64,000 nt of DNA, taken from NCBI GenBank assembly GCA_037349315.1, contig JBAIAC010000057.1, positions 15,531,501 through 15,595,500 of the forward strand. Reading direction: 5' to 3'. Shown piece by piece: positions 1-11,051 of this stretch; the first letter of the stretch is position 1; every line of letters begins with the position of its first letter. A program made the position numbers and the translations under genes. Origin of the DNA: Chelydra serpentina (Eukaryota > Chordata > Testudines > Chelydridae). The notes beneath the pieces were generated by a model, which was not told the origin of the DNA, did not search any database, and worked only from the letters and a program-made list of their open reading frames with translations.

Positions 1-652
1 ATGCCTCTGCTTAGGGGCCGGAAATGCCGGCTGCTGCCGGGAGCAGCACAGAGTCAGGACAGGCAGGGAGCCTGCCTTAGCCCTGCTGCGCCGCTGACTG
101 GGAGCTGCTGGAGGTAAGTCGGAGCCCACAGTCTGAACACCCTGCCCCGGGTCAGACCCCCCTCCAGCACCCTAACTCCCTCCCAGAGCCCGCACCCCCT
201 CCTGCACCCGAACCCCCTGCCCCAGCCCGGAGCCCCCTCCTGCACCCCAAACCGCTCATCCCTGGCCCCACCCCAGAACCTGCACCCCCAGCCAGAGCCC
301 TCACCCCCTCCTGCACCCCAACCCCTTGCCCCAGCACAGAGCCCCCTCTCGCACTCTGAACTAATCATTTCTGGCCCCACCCTGGAGTCTGCACCCCCAG
401 CTGGAGCCCTTACCCCTCCCGCACCCCAATCCCCTGTCCGAGCCCAGTGAAAGTGAGTGAGGGTCGGGGCGAGCGAGTGATGGAGAGAGGGTGGCTGGAG
501 TGAGTGGGGAGCGTGGCCTCAGAGAAGGGGCGGGGAAGGGGCGGAGCCTCAGGGAAGGGGCGGGGAAGGGGTGGAGCCTCAGGGAAGGGGCGGGGAAGGG
601 AGCCAGGCAAGGGTGTTCGGTTTTGTGCGATTAGAAAGTTGGCAACCCTACG
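1..652. repeat. GC-rich interspersed repeat, left end outside the window
   Basis: The stretch is built of C-rich near-repeats (gagccc, gcacccc and ccctcctgcacccc phrases recurring about every 110 bases from 170 to 440), followed by a short 30-base tandem array. It ends near 652 with a motif whose reverse complement begins gggttgccaactttct, which resembles a DNA-transposon terminus. The opposite end is not in the window, so the family and target duplication cannot be fixed. Open frames here are compositional and not genes. Confidence 0.5.
515..606. repeat. 30-bp tandem repeat, about 3 units
   Basis: The unit contains ggggcggggaaggggcgg followed by agcctca and repeats about three times with single-base changes. 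It lies inside the larger GC-rich repeat. Confidence 0.8.
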
Positions 653-1605
653 AGCAGCTGCTTCTGCCTCCCATTCGCACAGGCGGGCAGAGGTGGGAGC
701 TGCATGGGGGAATGGCCCTAGGCAGCATCTCTAGGGTTCTAAGGGGGTATTTGAAGAGCACAAATGATATTTGACATAACTGCCAATGGAAATCTCCCCT
801 AACCGATAGGAGCCCTCCCAGACTCTCTCCACCTCACCTGCCTGGAGCATATCTCCCCCGTGATACAGCTTCAGAACTGGGCAGTGTGACATGGAGAGCG
901 GGGTCACTCTAAGCACAGTTCCGGGGCCTCGGGAGGGCTGGGTGTGAAGGAGCACAGTGTGGGGGCCAGACTGGAGTTTGAGGGAGGGGTGGGGAGCCAG
1001 CCAGAGAAAGGTACCTGGGGGAACAGAGAGAAGAGGTTTAGGGGAATCTCAAGTGGGGAAGCCAGGGAGAACTGCCCGGACAAGGTGGGGAGAGAGTAAT
1101 ATAATATAACACAAATATAATACATATTCATCAATATGTAAATTAGTGAACTACATCATTTGCATAAAACCACCAGCCTGCTGAGCCTACCCCCTTAGTG
1201 GATATGGTGCAGAACTGGGTGATACTTTTGGTCAAAAAAAATTCAGTGAAAAATGTTTTTTTTTTATCAAAATACAAATTTTCATGTTGTTAGTCCAAAT
1301 TTTCTATTTTTCCCATCAGTAAAATAGAAGGGAGGAGGGGTGAAAAGAGAATTCTTTTGTAACCAAAACTTTTTAGAAAGTGAAAAAATAGATAGTGAGA
1401 AAAAAATATATTTTTCTTTTCCATTGTTGTCTTTTTCCCAGCAGCTTGAACCCGGGGTCTCCACTTGGCAGAGAATCCGGCAGGTAGGCCTTGGATTTCT
1501 AATGTAATATACAAGATGTCAGAAAAAACCCTTGGCTTTTGGAATGGGAATGGGTGGAAAGGGCCCTTGTGACAGAGTTAATCCTGCACAAAGACGATAT
1601 AAAAG

Positions 1606-1629
1606 CAAATATATATATATATATATATA
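1606..1629. repeat. (AT)n microsatellite
   Basis: An uninterrupted run of AT dinucleotides. It directly precedes the CR1 fragment that starts near 1632. Confidence 0.9.
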
Positions 1630-1631
1630 AA

Positions 1632-1985
1632 CATAACATTGGCCCTACTGGGTCAGACCAGTGGTCCATCTAGCCCAGTATCCTGTCTACCGGCATGGGC
1701 CAGTGCCAAGAGCTTCAGAGGGAATGAACAGAACAGGGCAAATATCCCCCTATCGTCTAGTCCCAGCTTCTGGCAGTCAGAGGCTTAGGGACACCCAGAG
1801 CAGGGGTGTCCCTAAGCCTTGACCATCTTGACTAATAGCCACGGATGTATCTATCCTCCATGAACTTATCTTATTCTTTTTTGAGCCCAGTTATACTTTT
1901 GACCTTCACAATATCCCCCAGCAATGAGTTCCACAGCTTGACTGTGCGTTGGGTGAAGACGTGCTTCTTCGTGATTATGTAAGTG
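1632..1985 (-). mobile_element. CR1 LINE 3' fragment
   Basis: The plus strand reads the reverse complement of a CR1 3' untranslated region and the extreme C-terminus of its ORF2. It carries the phrases gggtcagaccagtggtcc and ttccacagcttgactgtg that recur in the longer CR1 copy at 19.7-20.9 kb. It is heavily 5'-truncated and non-functional. Confidence 0.85.
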
Positions 1986-2882
1986 GGGGAATGGTCCAGT
2001 TATTGTGGGGAACTTTCCTGGCTTATACACAACCCCGGTGAATTGGGCTAGTGAAAGGATCTGAGTCCTTACTCCCACTTCCTTTACCCAGAGGCCTGCC
2101 TGACCTGGAAGACTCCCCTTCCACTCGCCAGAGTCCTTGTAACCCCAACAAGGCTGGGCCCAGGATTCCTGGGGGGCTCGATCCCTAACTGTGTAGTGGT
2201 CACTCAGGACAGGAGCTAGGGTGTCCCCACTCGGGGTTGCTCTCTGCGCTTTGGACGCTTCCCTGATCCACTGATCGTTACATACAGCTCCAAGCAAATA
2301 CAATGTATTAAACAGCAACCAATTTAAAAACAAGGAAAAACGGGAAGGTGGAAGGAAAACCCGTCACCCCGCTCTGTGGCACGAGGACGTCACAGCCAGC
2401 ATCTCGGGGATGTCAGGGCCGTTCAGTCTGTTCCTCACACGGCCCCGGCCCCTGCCCAGGCCCCGGCTGTGCTGCAGGGACGCTGCGGGTCGGACACTCG
2501 CTCTGGCGGTGGCCACACGCCCTCAGGCTCTAGGTGGCAGGACCCTTCCCCCAGCGTTGCCCCCGCCCCGTCGGGGTTACGATCTGCCCCCCCCCCCCCC
2601 CCCCGCAAGCCTGGCCTGCAGGGCCCCTTGGCCGGGGGCATCTCCCTGCGCTGGGCCCTCTGCCCACGGTCCCCCCTCCACCTGTTCATCGCACCCAGCT
2701 CCAGATGGCTCCAGCTCCAGCTCCTCTGCCCCAGCACGGCTGCTGCTGCTCTGCCTCCAGCCCCCTGGGCTGCTTCTCTGGCCCCTCGGCCCGGCCCAGC
2801 CCTGCTCCCAGCTCAGCTCGGGCCCCTGCTCTCGCCTTAGCTCGGCCCCACTCTGTCCCAGGCAGCTCCAGCACACATGGAG
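1986..2882. other. No gene recognised; possible LTR remnant, then GC-rich sequence
   Basis: From 1986 to about 2340 the sequence has the mixed composition of an old LTR or ERV fragment, but I see no defined ends. From 2340 to 2882 it is GC-rich and includes a poly-C run near 2587-2606. Overlapping open frames occur on both strands, which is typical of composition and not of a gene. Confidence 0.4.
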
Positions 2883-2890
2883 GATGGGAC

Positions 2891-3221
2891 CAGGAGCGTA
2901 GCCATGGGGGGAAGCAGGGAGAGTGGCTGCTCCCCCTGTGGCCGAAGTGGCACCTTAAAAAGCGCCGCCCGAGCCCCGCTGCCGGAGCTCCAGCGGCACT
3001 TTAAAGGGCCCAGGGCTCCCCGCAGCGGCTGGCGCCCCGGGCCCTTTAAATCACCGCCGGGGAAGCCGTACTGGCTCTTGCTGGTACGCCGGACCGGACC
3101 GGACCTGCGAGGACCCTCCGCCGAAGACCCGGAGCGCTGCCGGGTGAGTACAGGGGGAGCCTGGGGAGGCGCCTTTTAATAGTGCCGCTCCCCCTGTGCT
3201 CCGAACCTGCCTACGCTACTG
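2891..3221. mobile_element. hAT-like non-autonomous DNA transposon (MITE)
   Basis: The ends are imperfect inverted repeats: caggagcgtag at the left, and the right end reverse-complements to cagtagcgtag. The element is flanked by a perfect 8-bp direct repeat, gatgggac, at 2883-2890 and 3222-3229. An 8-bp target duplication and CAG termini fit the hAT superfamily. The 331-bp interior is GC-rich and has no transposase frame. It contains gccctttaaatcacc (3041-3055), which is shared in inverse orientation with the MITE at 36654, so the two are related. Confidence 0.85.
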
Positions 3222-3599
3222 GATGGGACCCCCCTGGCTCCTGACTCCCTCATTGGCCTGCTCGCCCTGTCAATCAGGCTGACGGGGAGCGTTGGCTTCT
3301 CCCCATCGCCCCTAGGGACTGTCAGTCTCAGGGTCCAGATTTCCCATCAACCCTTCCCCTTCCTTTTGGGACTGGGAGCTAGCAGCCAACCCCCTACTGA
3401 GTTTCAGTGCGGGGCCAATCTTCCCCTTACGTTTGTTTTAAACCTGCTGCCTGTTCATTCCCTGGGGTGATACCTGTTTCTTGTGCTATGTGACGGGGTA
3501 ACCGTGCTGCTGGAGCACGTCAGTGCGGCCGCTCCCTGGCGCGATGGGGAGGGGGGGCGGTTCTCCCACCTGAGCTGGAGGTGGGTGGATGGCAGGTCC

Positions 3600-3730
3600 C
3601 TCTTCCATCGCCCTGGCCCTGTCTGCACCGGGGGCTAGGTCCGCTTACCAACGCCACCCGGGGTGTGGATTTTTGACACCCCTGAGCGAACAAGATGGGT
3701 CACCATGCCCCGTTTAGTGTAGACCAGGCC
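3600..3730. repeat. Possible remnant of a palindromic MITE
   Basis: A short hairpin centred near 3670 (ggggtgt, then gacacccc) is followed by gtgtagaccagg. It looks like the decayed centre and end of a palindromic DNA element. The boundaries are not resolved. Confidence 0.3.
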
Positions 3731-5345
3731 TGAGTCACACTCGGGCCCCCAGTGACCTCCCACCCCCGCCCCACTGCTGACTCACCACTTCTCTGCCAGC
3801 TGTCATGTCTGTGACTTAGCAGCTCCACTCCCCTGCCTTCCCTGCTGCAATTCCCCAGTATTTCCCCCTTGCTTTTCGTGCCTTTCCAGCGGGGGCCGGG
3901 CATCCGTCCTTAGAGCAACCCTGAGGAAGGAGCGAGAGAGGAGGCTGCCTAGTTGTCTCTCTTTCCATTGCACCGACAACAGTCTCATTCTGCATAGTTC
4001 TCATGCACCGAGTGCAACCGTTCCAGCAACCCAGCCGTTCCAGCAACCCCTCCTCTCCCGCCACAGCCTGCTAATACTTGACGCAGCTGCTTCCTGGGGA
4101 AGATTGCTAGGGAAGAGGTTCAACGCGTGCACTTCAGTGACTCTAAACAATGGCTAAATGGCACACCTGCTTGGGCAAAGTTCAGTCAAATGGCACTCCT
4201 GGTGCTGTCTGCAGCCGGCTCGCAGTAGTTAACAGGTGGGAATTGGTAGCTGCTAGCATACATTTGCCACTGTGAAGCCCTTTGTTCAGTTTCTGCTGCT
4301 TCCCTGGCTCAGGTCTGGCTGCTAAACACATGAGAAAGTTACAATCTTTTCAGCTTTTGACTTCCCTGTAGCCTCTCTGCGTCTCTACCCAAACAGCACG
4401 GGGCTGGTATTTATGAGAGCCCTAATGCACCTGGAGGGGCCTCGGATAATGGGGACAGAAATGGAAATGACACATTTCTGTCTGTACTAAGATTTGCCAT
4501 TAAAACAGATGCCCTGTGAGCCTGTGCAGCTCGCCTCCCTCGCAGGCATCTGCAGGTTCATTCCCTGGCTGTTAGCACACTGAGGCATGTTGCCTGTTGC
4601 GGAAATGGAGCCATTCATGCCAGGCTGGTCTAGTGACAGCGGGCACACTCCTTCCTTCGTGTGGAAGGTTGACACATCCCTCTCAACCCTTCTTTGTCAT
4701 ATTTCTTTGTGCAGCAGAATTAGAGTGAAATGATTCTGCATCTCTTGGGTTTTTTCCTTCAGTGCATACGGGGTGATATTTATCCCTGGGCAGAGGACCT
4801 GTTCCAGGTGGTCTCAAAAGAGAATTTAATTGGAGGAGCATAGTCCCTAGACCAGGAGATGGATTTCACCTAGCGTGAATGATTTGACCAATGACAAGTT
4901 TTCAGTTGCACTTTATAATAGTTACTCTAATTAGGCTGTAGTTATCCTGCTATTACAATGTAGTTACACGGAGGTTAACAATGCTCGTAATTATATCATT
5001 TGTATTGGCAGAAAGTTCATTATATGACATTATTAATTATTTTCACCATGTTAGTTTCTTATTTAGTACATAACACTGACACTTGTGATACCAATCCCAC
5101 AATCAGAAGATTAACCCGCAGAAACATGCCCCAGGGATTGATTCAGATTCCCTGGCAGTCAATGGCAAGACTTTCACTGACTTCAGTGAGGTGTGAACAG
5201 ATCGGCTGTCCCCAGATTTCAGCTATTAATAAGGATATATTTAAAATGTGGGAACGTAAAACACAGTGTGGCTTAAATGGCTTTAAGGTTTCATCTTGTT
5301 GGTCCATGTGCCCACCACAAAATATACCGGAACGTTTCAGTTCAC
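3731..5345. other. Intergenic sequence without a recognised feature
   Basis: The composition is mixed and there are only short chance reading frames. I see no splice-bounded coding frame, tRNA-like fold or element boundary. Confidence 0.5.
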
Positions 5346-5357
5346 AGTAAATACAGT

Positions 5358-5750
5358 ATCTATTCAAGTGATACCATCATAGAACCTAATCACATCCGCC
5401 ACACCATCAGGGGCTCATTCACCTGCACATCTACCAATGTGATTTATGCCATCATGTGCCAGCAATGCCCCTCTGCCATGTACATTGGCCAAACTGGACA
5501 GTCTCTACGCAAAAGAATAAACGGACACAAATCTGACATCAGGAATCATAACATTCAAAAACCAGTAGGAGAACATTTCAACCTCCCTAACCACTCAGTG
5601 ACAGACTTGAGGGTCGCAATTTTACAACAGATAAACTTAAAAAACAGGCTACAACGAGAAGCTGTTGAACTTGAATTGATATGCAAACTAGATACCATCA
5701 ACTCAGGATTAAATAGAGACTTGGAATGGCTTGGCCATTACGTTAATTGA
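5358..5750 (+). pseudogene. GIY-YIG endonuclease domain of a Penelope-like element
   Basis: The open frame reads through the GIY-YIG core: a Y-A-I-M-C-Q-Q-C segment followed by M-Y-I-G-Q-T, then an R-x-x-x-H-K-S-D helix region and a conserved N-H-x-x-Q-K-P-V-G. In intact Penelope-like elements this nuclease domain follows the reverse transcriptase and nicks target DNA for integration. Here only the last part of the protein survives, without its own start. The frame ends naturally at a TGA just before the 3' tail. No host function is suggested. Confidence 0.85.
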
Positions 5751-6092
5751 TTCTATTTCCCTTAAGTTAACGATCCTCATTCACACCTGTGTGTCAACTG
5801 TCCACAATGGCCATCTTGTTTATCACTTCAAAGGTTTTTCTTCCCCTGCTGTTATGGTTCCTCTCAATTAATTAGCCTCTTAAGGTTGGTATAGGCACTT
5901 CCACCTTATCATGTTTCTCTGACTGTATAAATATCTGTCCACTGTATGTTTCATTCCATGCATCCGATGAAGTGGGTTCTAACCCACGAAAGCTTATGCT
6001 GAAATAAATTTGTTAGTCTCTAAGTATTTCTTTCTTTCTTATTTTCTTTTTGCTGACACAGACTGACACGGCTACTACACTGTAACCTATCA
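5358..6092 (+). mobile_element. Penelope-like retroelement, 5'-truncated copy
   Basis: This 735-bp insert carries the C-terminal GIY-YIG endonuclease of a Penelope-like element and its full 3' tail. It is flanked by a 12-bp direct repeat, agtaaatacagt, at 5346-5357 and 6093-6104, which I read as the target duplication. The tail contains the motif catccgatgaagtggg and ends with a sequence close to acacggctactac. The same tail recurs at 20.7, 38.5 and 39.1 kb. The reverse transcriptase is absent, so the copy is dead. Confidence 0.9.
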
Positions 6093-6227
6093 AGTAAATA
6101 CAGTGTGCAAACCTGGAACCAAAAATATGTGGATTCAGCCTGAAATTAAACAGGCAAACTGTACGGAATGTGGCTAGGCAGTTAACCTCCTTACAGGAAC
6201 TAGTACAAGATGCACAGAAAAAACCCA

Positions 6228-6420
6228 CTCCCAGTATGGCCTAGTAGTGGCTAGAGCAGTAGGCTGGGGCTCAGGAGAACTGGGCACTAGTCTAGACTCT
6301 GCTGCTGAGTGATGTTCGGTGAGGCACTTTCCTGCTCTGTGAGTGAATTTCTTCAGCCATACATTAGGGGAAATGCTCCTTGCAAAGCGCTTTGCTCTCC
6401 ACTGGTGATAGCCAGGTGTT
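6228..6420 (+). mobile_element. MIR SINE, degenerate
   Basis: The sequence resembles the MIR consensus: a tagtggctagagcag-type tRNA-related head, then a region matching the conserved core with gaggcactttcctgctctgtgag. MIRs are ancient amniote SINEs. Boundaries are approximate. Confidence 0.6.
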
Positions 6421-6449
6421 ACTGTGTTCAGTGCAGCTACTGGGTAATT

Positions 6450-6760
6450 GTAACGCATAGTGGTCAGAGCACAGGACTGGGAGCCAGGAATCTCTGCCAA
6501 TGTATCTCTATCAGTGAAATTTTTCCTTGTGCAGTCAGCCAGCCCCAGCCCTATGCAGCACCCAGAAGTGTGTGTGCTTTGTGCTGGCTCACTGCTGAGA
6601 AATGACTTCTGCCCTATGGCCTGGGGTGAGTCCCTTCGCCTTTCAGTGGATGCTCATGTTTTCAGGGATTACATCTGTTTAGCCACCTCTGTGGTGAGTT
6701 TTCATGAATTAATGTGTGTGCAGTGCCTGGGACTCCCTGGGGCAAAGGCCCTGGGGAAAT
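6450..6760 (+). mobile_element. Second degenerate MIR-like SINE
   Basis: A new head, gcatagtggtcagagcacaggactgggagcc, matches the MIR 5' region. It is followed by a weaker core and the phrase gcagtgcctggg, which matches the MIR 3' part. Confidence 0.55.
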
Positions 6761-6967
6761 AGAAAGTCTTCTCATTAGAGCTGCTCTTGCTAAGTTGCCA
6801 GGAAATTCATGCTCTGGCCTCAGAACCTTCCTCCTATATTCCATGACTTTTCGTATCTTTGTAAACCTTCTCATCCCAGCACCAGCCCTTTCTCCTCACC
6901 TTCTGCCTTATATGAATGGCACGGAGATTCCCGGGGAGCACGGACCTATTGCATGTGTCCATGAGAA

Positions 6968-7230
6968 TAATTTATATTACGGTAGCACTTAGAGGACCCA
7001 TCCAAGATGAGGTCCTCGTTGTGCAGGATGCTGCACAAACACACACAGAGGGGCAGGCCCTGCCCTGAGAACCCACTGGACAAACACACACAGTCCGGAA
7101 GCAGTAGAGGAAGGGAAGCGACTTGCTCAAGTTCACACAGCAGGGCTGGGGCAAAGCCAGGATGGGAGCTCATCTCTCCTGGCTCTCAGAGCGGTGCCTG
7201 CTCTACACTACTTCACGGTGCCTTGACTCC
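6968..7230 (-). mobile_element. MIR-family SINE, reverse orientation
   Basis: The plus strand reads gcgacttgctcaagttcacacagcag, which is the reverse complement of the MIR core, flanked by MIR-like sequence. Boundaries are approximate. Confidence 0.6.
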
Positions 7231-7930
7231 ATTTCTCGTAGAGGGCCTGCGGCTGCATTCAGCAGCTGCACTTTGCCACACTCAGCTGGCTCCCCTTCGT
7301 CCATTGGCCATCGCATTTTCTAGCAGACGTGGCTCGTCTACTGCCTGCCTGCTGCTCTAACCATTGCATGGCCCCCGTATTTCTCACTCGGCCCTTCAGC
7401 TTTCCTTCTCTCCACCGTGTGAGGTGGCAGGAACCATTTCTAGAGCTTGGGTCCATCTCAGCGCTTCGCCAAGGTTACACACAGCCCTACCCCGCAGAAG
7501 TCTCACTTTCAGCTTTGCGATCGTCCTATCTGCTTCCTGTTCTACATGGGTCATGTCTAGGTACTGCTGTGGATGATCAATGGGTTGTCAGTCAGGGATG
7601 AAACTGGCCTCATCTCTCATGTCACCCGGCGGGTTTCTCCATGTCCATGTTGTTCTTGGAGAAGGTGACCTGCAGAGGTGAAACGCTTAGCACACCACAT
7701 CGGGATATTGGCCCTGCGGCTCCCATGATGGGGAATAGCACCTGACTAAGCACCCCGAGTCCTTTCCAAGTGAAGTCAGTGGAATCTCCTTTGTGCTTCT
7801 CTCCACTTTAACATGAAACCTTCCAACACGGGCCAAGGAAACGACCTGCCATTTAGTTACCATGTAACGGTCTGTGTTGGTGTGTGAGGGTACTGTGCAG
7901 GTAAAAGGAGCGGGACCTTTTACTATTGGT
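7231..7930. other. Intergenic sequence without a recognised feature
   Basis: No element boundary, tRNA fold or protein-like frame was recognised between the MIR and the Cry I SINE. Confidence 0.45.
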
Positions 7931-8124
7931 GGGAAGGGATAGCTCAGTGGTTTGAGCATTGGCTTGCTAAACCCAGGGTTGTGAGTTCAATCCTTGAGGG
8001 GGCCCTTTAGGGATCTGGGGCAAAAATCTGTCAGGGGACAGTACTTGATCCTGCTAGTGAAGGCAGGGGACTGCACTCAATGACCTTTCAAGGTTCTTCA
8101 AGTTCTATGAGATAGGCATATCTC
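7931..8124 (+). mobile_element. Cry I turtle SINE, copy A (variant tail)
   Basis: The tRNA-derived head contains an A box (tagctcagtggtttgagc) and a B box (ttgtgagttcaatcc). The 3' half differs from copies B, D and E: it carries ctgtcaggggacagtact and ends near gcatatctcaattt, not in the CR1-like attctatgattct tail. An A-rich run follows. Confidence 0.9.
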
Positions 8125-8242
8125 AATTTAAAAAAAACAAAAACCAATGACTCTGTGTAACAGGTAAAGTGGGGCTGGGGCACTGCAAACTCCTCTTTCT
8201 TCTCCCAGCCAATATACTTCAACTGTAACCAGGAGAGACCAT

Positions 8243-8608
8243 CTACAAATTCTCTTGAATGGTTTTTGTTCCTGATTTCCCAGGTAGCCGTGGGGCTGAC
8301 TGTTGGCCGAAAGCCTTTTCTCGTAGATACATGCAGAGCTCAGGGCGGTTATCCAGGCTGCTTCCAGGTTGGAACATTGGAACTACTATGAAGTAAATCT
8401 GCAAAAAAGTGTTTGTGAGCAAGAACAGAATTAAAAAGAAGCAGATTTGCTTGGCCGCTCTTTGTGACGCCTGCTCACTTTCTGTGAACACTGCTACGGC
8501 TGTGTAGTAAGTCTTCATCCTGGAGGTGGCCAACTTGAAGCTCTCTGTGGGCGCAGAAGTCATCCAATCAGGGAGCAGAGACAATACCAGGTGATTTAGG
8601 GGGACCAA
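8243..8608 (-). other. Unassigned open frame with one hydrophobic helix
   Basis: A 121-codon frame is open on the minus strand. It begins at a TTG codon, not ATG, so it would have to be an exon or a pseudogene piece. It contains a stretch of about 25 hydrophobic residues in the middle (roughly residues 57-82) that would make a membrane helix, followed by a polar tail. I do not recognise the family. No clear splice sites or neighbouring exons were found. Chance or an unrecognised repeat remain the most likely explanations. Confidence 0.15.
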
Positions 8609-8758
8609 TCACACAGCAAGAAGAATTCATTGCGAATAATACCGAACATGAGGCTGGGGTGCTGGAACAATTTATATAGTGGAGATGCTGGGAGCCATTG
8701 AACCAAACTAAACCTTGTATATGATGGTAACCACTTCAAGCCAGGAGATGCGGTAGCA

Positions 8759-8779
8759 CCCCCCCCCCCCCCGCCCCCC
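8759..8779. repeat. Poly-C tract
   Basis: A run of C residues interrupted by one G. Confidence 0.85.
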
Positions 8780-9089
8780 GCACCCATGGTTCCAGCACCT
8801 ATGCATGAGGCAAAGTCTTAGCGTGTTCTCGAGGCTGAGACACGTTCTCCTAAACTGTCCATCGGCTACTGGCCAATAACAAACATTCATTAAAACATCG
8901 ATGTCTTGGACAATTAACCAGCAGACAAAGGGGCAACATTTGCTGAGCAAACTCTTCACCGTGACTAGTCTGGCCAGTTCCACCCCCCAACACGTCTGCT
9001 TGGGGAGATCCTTGAAGACCCGCAACAGTTCCCAGCTGGCAGGATGGGGAGGCCGCAGGCTTAGGGACGGTAGCTGTGTAGAGCCCATT

Positions 9090-9235
9090 AATATCTATTG
9101 CTGCTACAGTGCTTCTCCCTGCACTTCACAGGGGCTTTACATGATCCCTGCTCTGCAGACAGAGGATATGACAGCCAGGTGCAGCGACTTGCCCAGCTTT
9201 GTACAGCTAATTAACGGCAGTCAGTGACATAACTT
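9090..9235 (-). mobile_element. MIR-like SINE fragment, reverse orientation
   Basis: The plus strand contains cagcgacttgcccagctttgtacagc, a decayed reverse complement of the MIR core. It lies just left of the solo LTR. Confidence 0.45.
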
Positions 9236-9246
9236 AGGGCTCCCGG

Positions 9247-10110
9247 TGTCAGGGACTCACAGGCCGTGTCCTCTCTTGGCCCCGTGCGGTCCGTGGTTGG
9301 TGCCCCTTTCAGTGAGACAGCCCTTCTTGGGGGTCCACTCTCTCTCGGGGTTCAGCCCCTCCACCTCCTGGAGCTGCACCTCTCTGAGCCTTAGCACGCC
9401 TGTCTCTCGCCGTGGGCCCCCTCAGGGAGTCACCACACACTCTGGACCCCCGGGCCTCCACCCCCGAAGGGGACGATGCAACCCTGGTCTCCAGACCAGA
9501 GTGACTCTCAGCCAGCGTAAAACAGGAGGGTTTATTGAGCGTTGAACACTGCACAGGAACTCTCAGGGCCTCAGGCCTGGCCTTCCACCAGCCCAGCATA
9601 TCCAGCTCTCCTGCATTCAGGTGGGCTCTGCCTGCTTCCTCTCGCCAGTCCAGAGCCCCCCTGCTTCCCAGCTAGGCTGTGGATATCACTGGCCCCAAGC
9701 CCCGCCTCTGTCCATTGTCTTCTCGCCAGGTTAACAGGCTGGTTAACAGCCCTGCAAACAGGGTTGTCTGAGCCTCTTCTCATCTCTGGCCCCCTGTGGC
9801 TGGAACCGGTTGGTTAGGCCCCCCGGGGCTCCTCTCTTTGCAGCCTATTGTTCTCCCTCTGGCCAGAACCGGCTGCGGACTCCTGAGCTGGCTTCCAGGT
9901 CACCTGTGGCCGGGGTCTCCACATCCATGGCTGGGCTCCCCGGTTGCCTCGCCAGTCCCCTGTAACAACAAACTCCCTCTCCCATCACCTCATTAAACCC
10001 GTAACACCCAGGGAAACTGAGTCCCACCCCCTCTGCATGCAACCCCTAGGAAACCAAGAAAAAACCCCACAGGCAACAAGGAAAACAGGAAACTCCCCCA
10101 TGCCGTCACA
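9247..10110 (-). mobile_element. Solo LTR, family 1
   Basis: The 864-bp unit starts with TGTGACGG and ends with ...TGACA in sense (minus) orientation. It is flanked by a perfect 5-bp duplication, cccgg, at 9242-9246 and 10111-10115. A poly(A) signal AATAAA lies on the minus strand at 9531-9536. A second copy in the opposite orientation lies at 37381-38223. No internal region is attached, so it is a recombination-derived solo LTR. Reading frames inside are not genes. Confidence 0.95.
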
Positions 10111-10192
10111 CCCGGCTCCAGAGGCGACCCATGCCTGCCGATAGTGGGGGGGTGGAGTGAGGGCAGCGGCTTCAGCTATCCATCCTTCGGGG

Positions 10193-10377
10193 GGGAGGGA
10201 TAGCGATAGCTCAGTGGTTTGAGCATTGGCCTGCTAAACCCAGGGTTGTGAGTTCAATCCTTGAGGGGGCCATTTAGGGATTTAGGGAAAAAATTGGGGA
10301 TTGGTCCTGCTTTGAGTAAGGGGTTGGACTAGATGACCTCCTAAGGTCCCTTCCAACCCTGAGATTCTATGATTCTA
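10193..10377 (+). mobile_element. Cry I turtle SINE, copy B
   Basis: A and B boxes are present. The 3' part reads ttggactagatgacctcc and ends in gattctatgattct, the tail shared with CR1 LINEs. The head carries a short local duplication (gatagcgatag). The 3' flank resembles the sequence just before the element, an imperfect target duplication. Confidence 0.92.
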
Positions 10378-11044
10378 AATCTTTGGGGGGAGGGTGGCTG
10401 CCCCTGCCCCCCCATGTGTCCCCTCTGCCTGGCTCCCAGCTCTGTACCCCACCTTTCACGTAGACTTCCCTGGTTTCTTTCTGAGCTAAAGCCTGGGTGA
10501 TGCTTTCCCTGTGAAGCATCTCACGCCTGCCCGCTCCTAGCGTGAGGACTCCGTGTCCGTGCCTGGCATGGATCAGCTCCCCGACTCCACCAGCCACGGG
10601 CACCACACACACTCCTCGCTGTCTCTACAGGTCAGTCCCACCCCACAGCAGCGCCCCGCTGAACTCAGCACCCAGCGATGCCAAGAGGGAAAACAAGCGC
10701 ACGTTTATTTAATGCCGTGTAGATTCGACTGACAGCGAGTAGTAATGTTGGAAACAAATGGTCACGTATCAGATACAATCCTAACACGCAGTCTAGGGCC
10801 CAGGCTGCACTAACCCACTCCTCTCATGTCGAATACGGCTGGGATCCCGCACGCTGCCAGCTCCTCTCCTAGGTGAAGGGTAAAATCTTGTCCCCTCTCC
10901 TCTGTTCTTAGCAGTTTTGACTCTTACCCCAGGAGGTCGCTCTTCAGAGACTCACCTTGGGATTCCTTGTCTTTCTAAATGCTCAGGCCCGCACCTGGCC
11001 CAGACAGTAAACACCACCTGTCTCCCTGGCTGTTCACTGTTATG
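10378..11044. other. Unassigned sequence, possibly an old LTR piece
   Basis: A minus-strand AATAAA occurs near 10704, inside sequence with LTR-like composition, but no TG...CA ends or target duplication could be fixed. No gene is seen. Confidence 0.3.
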
Positions 11045-11051
11045 TGCTAAC

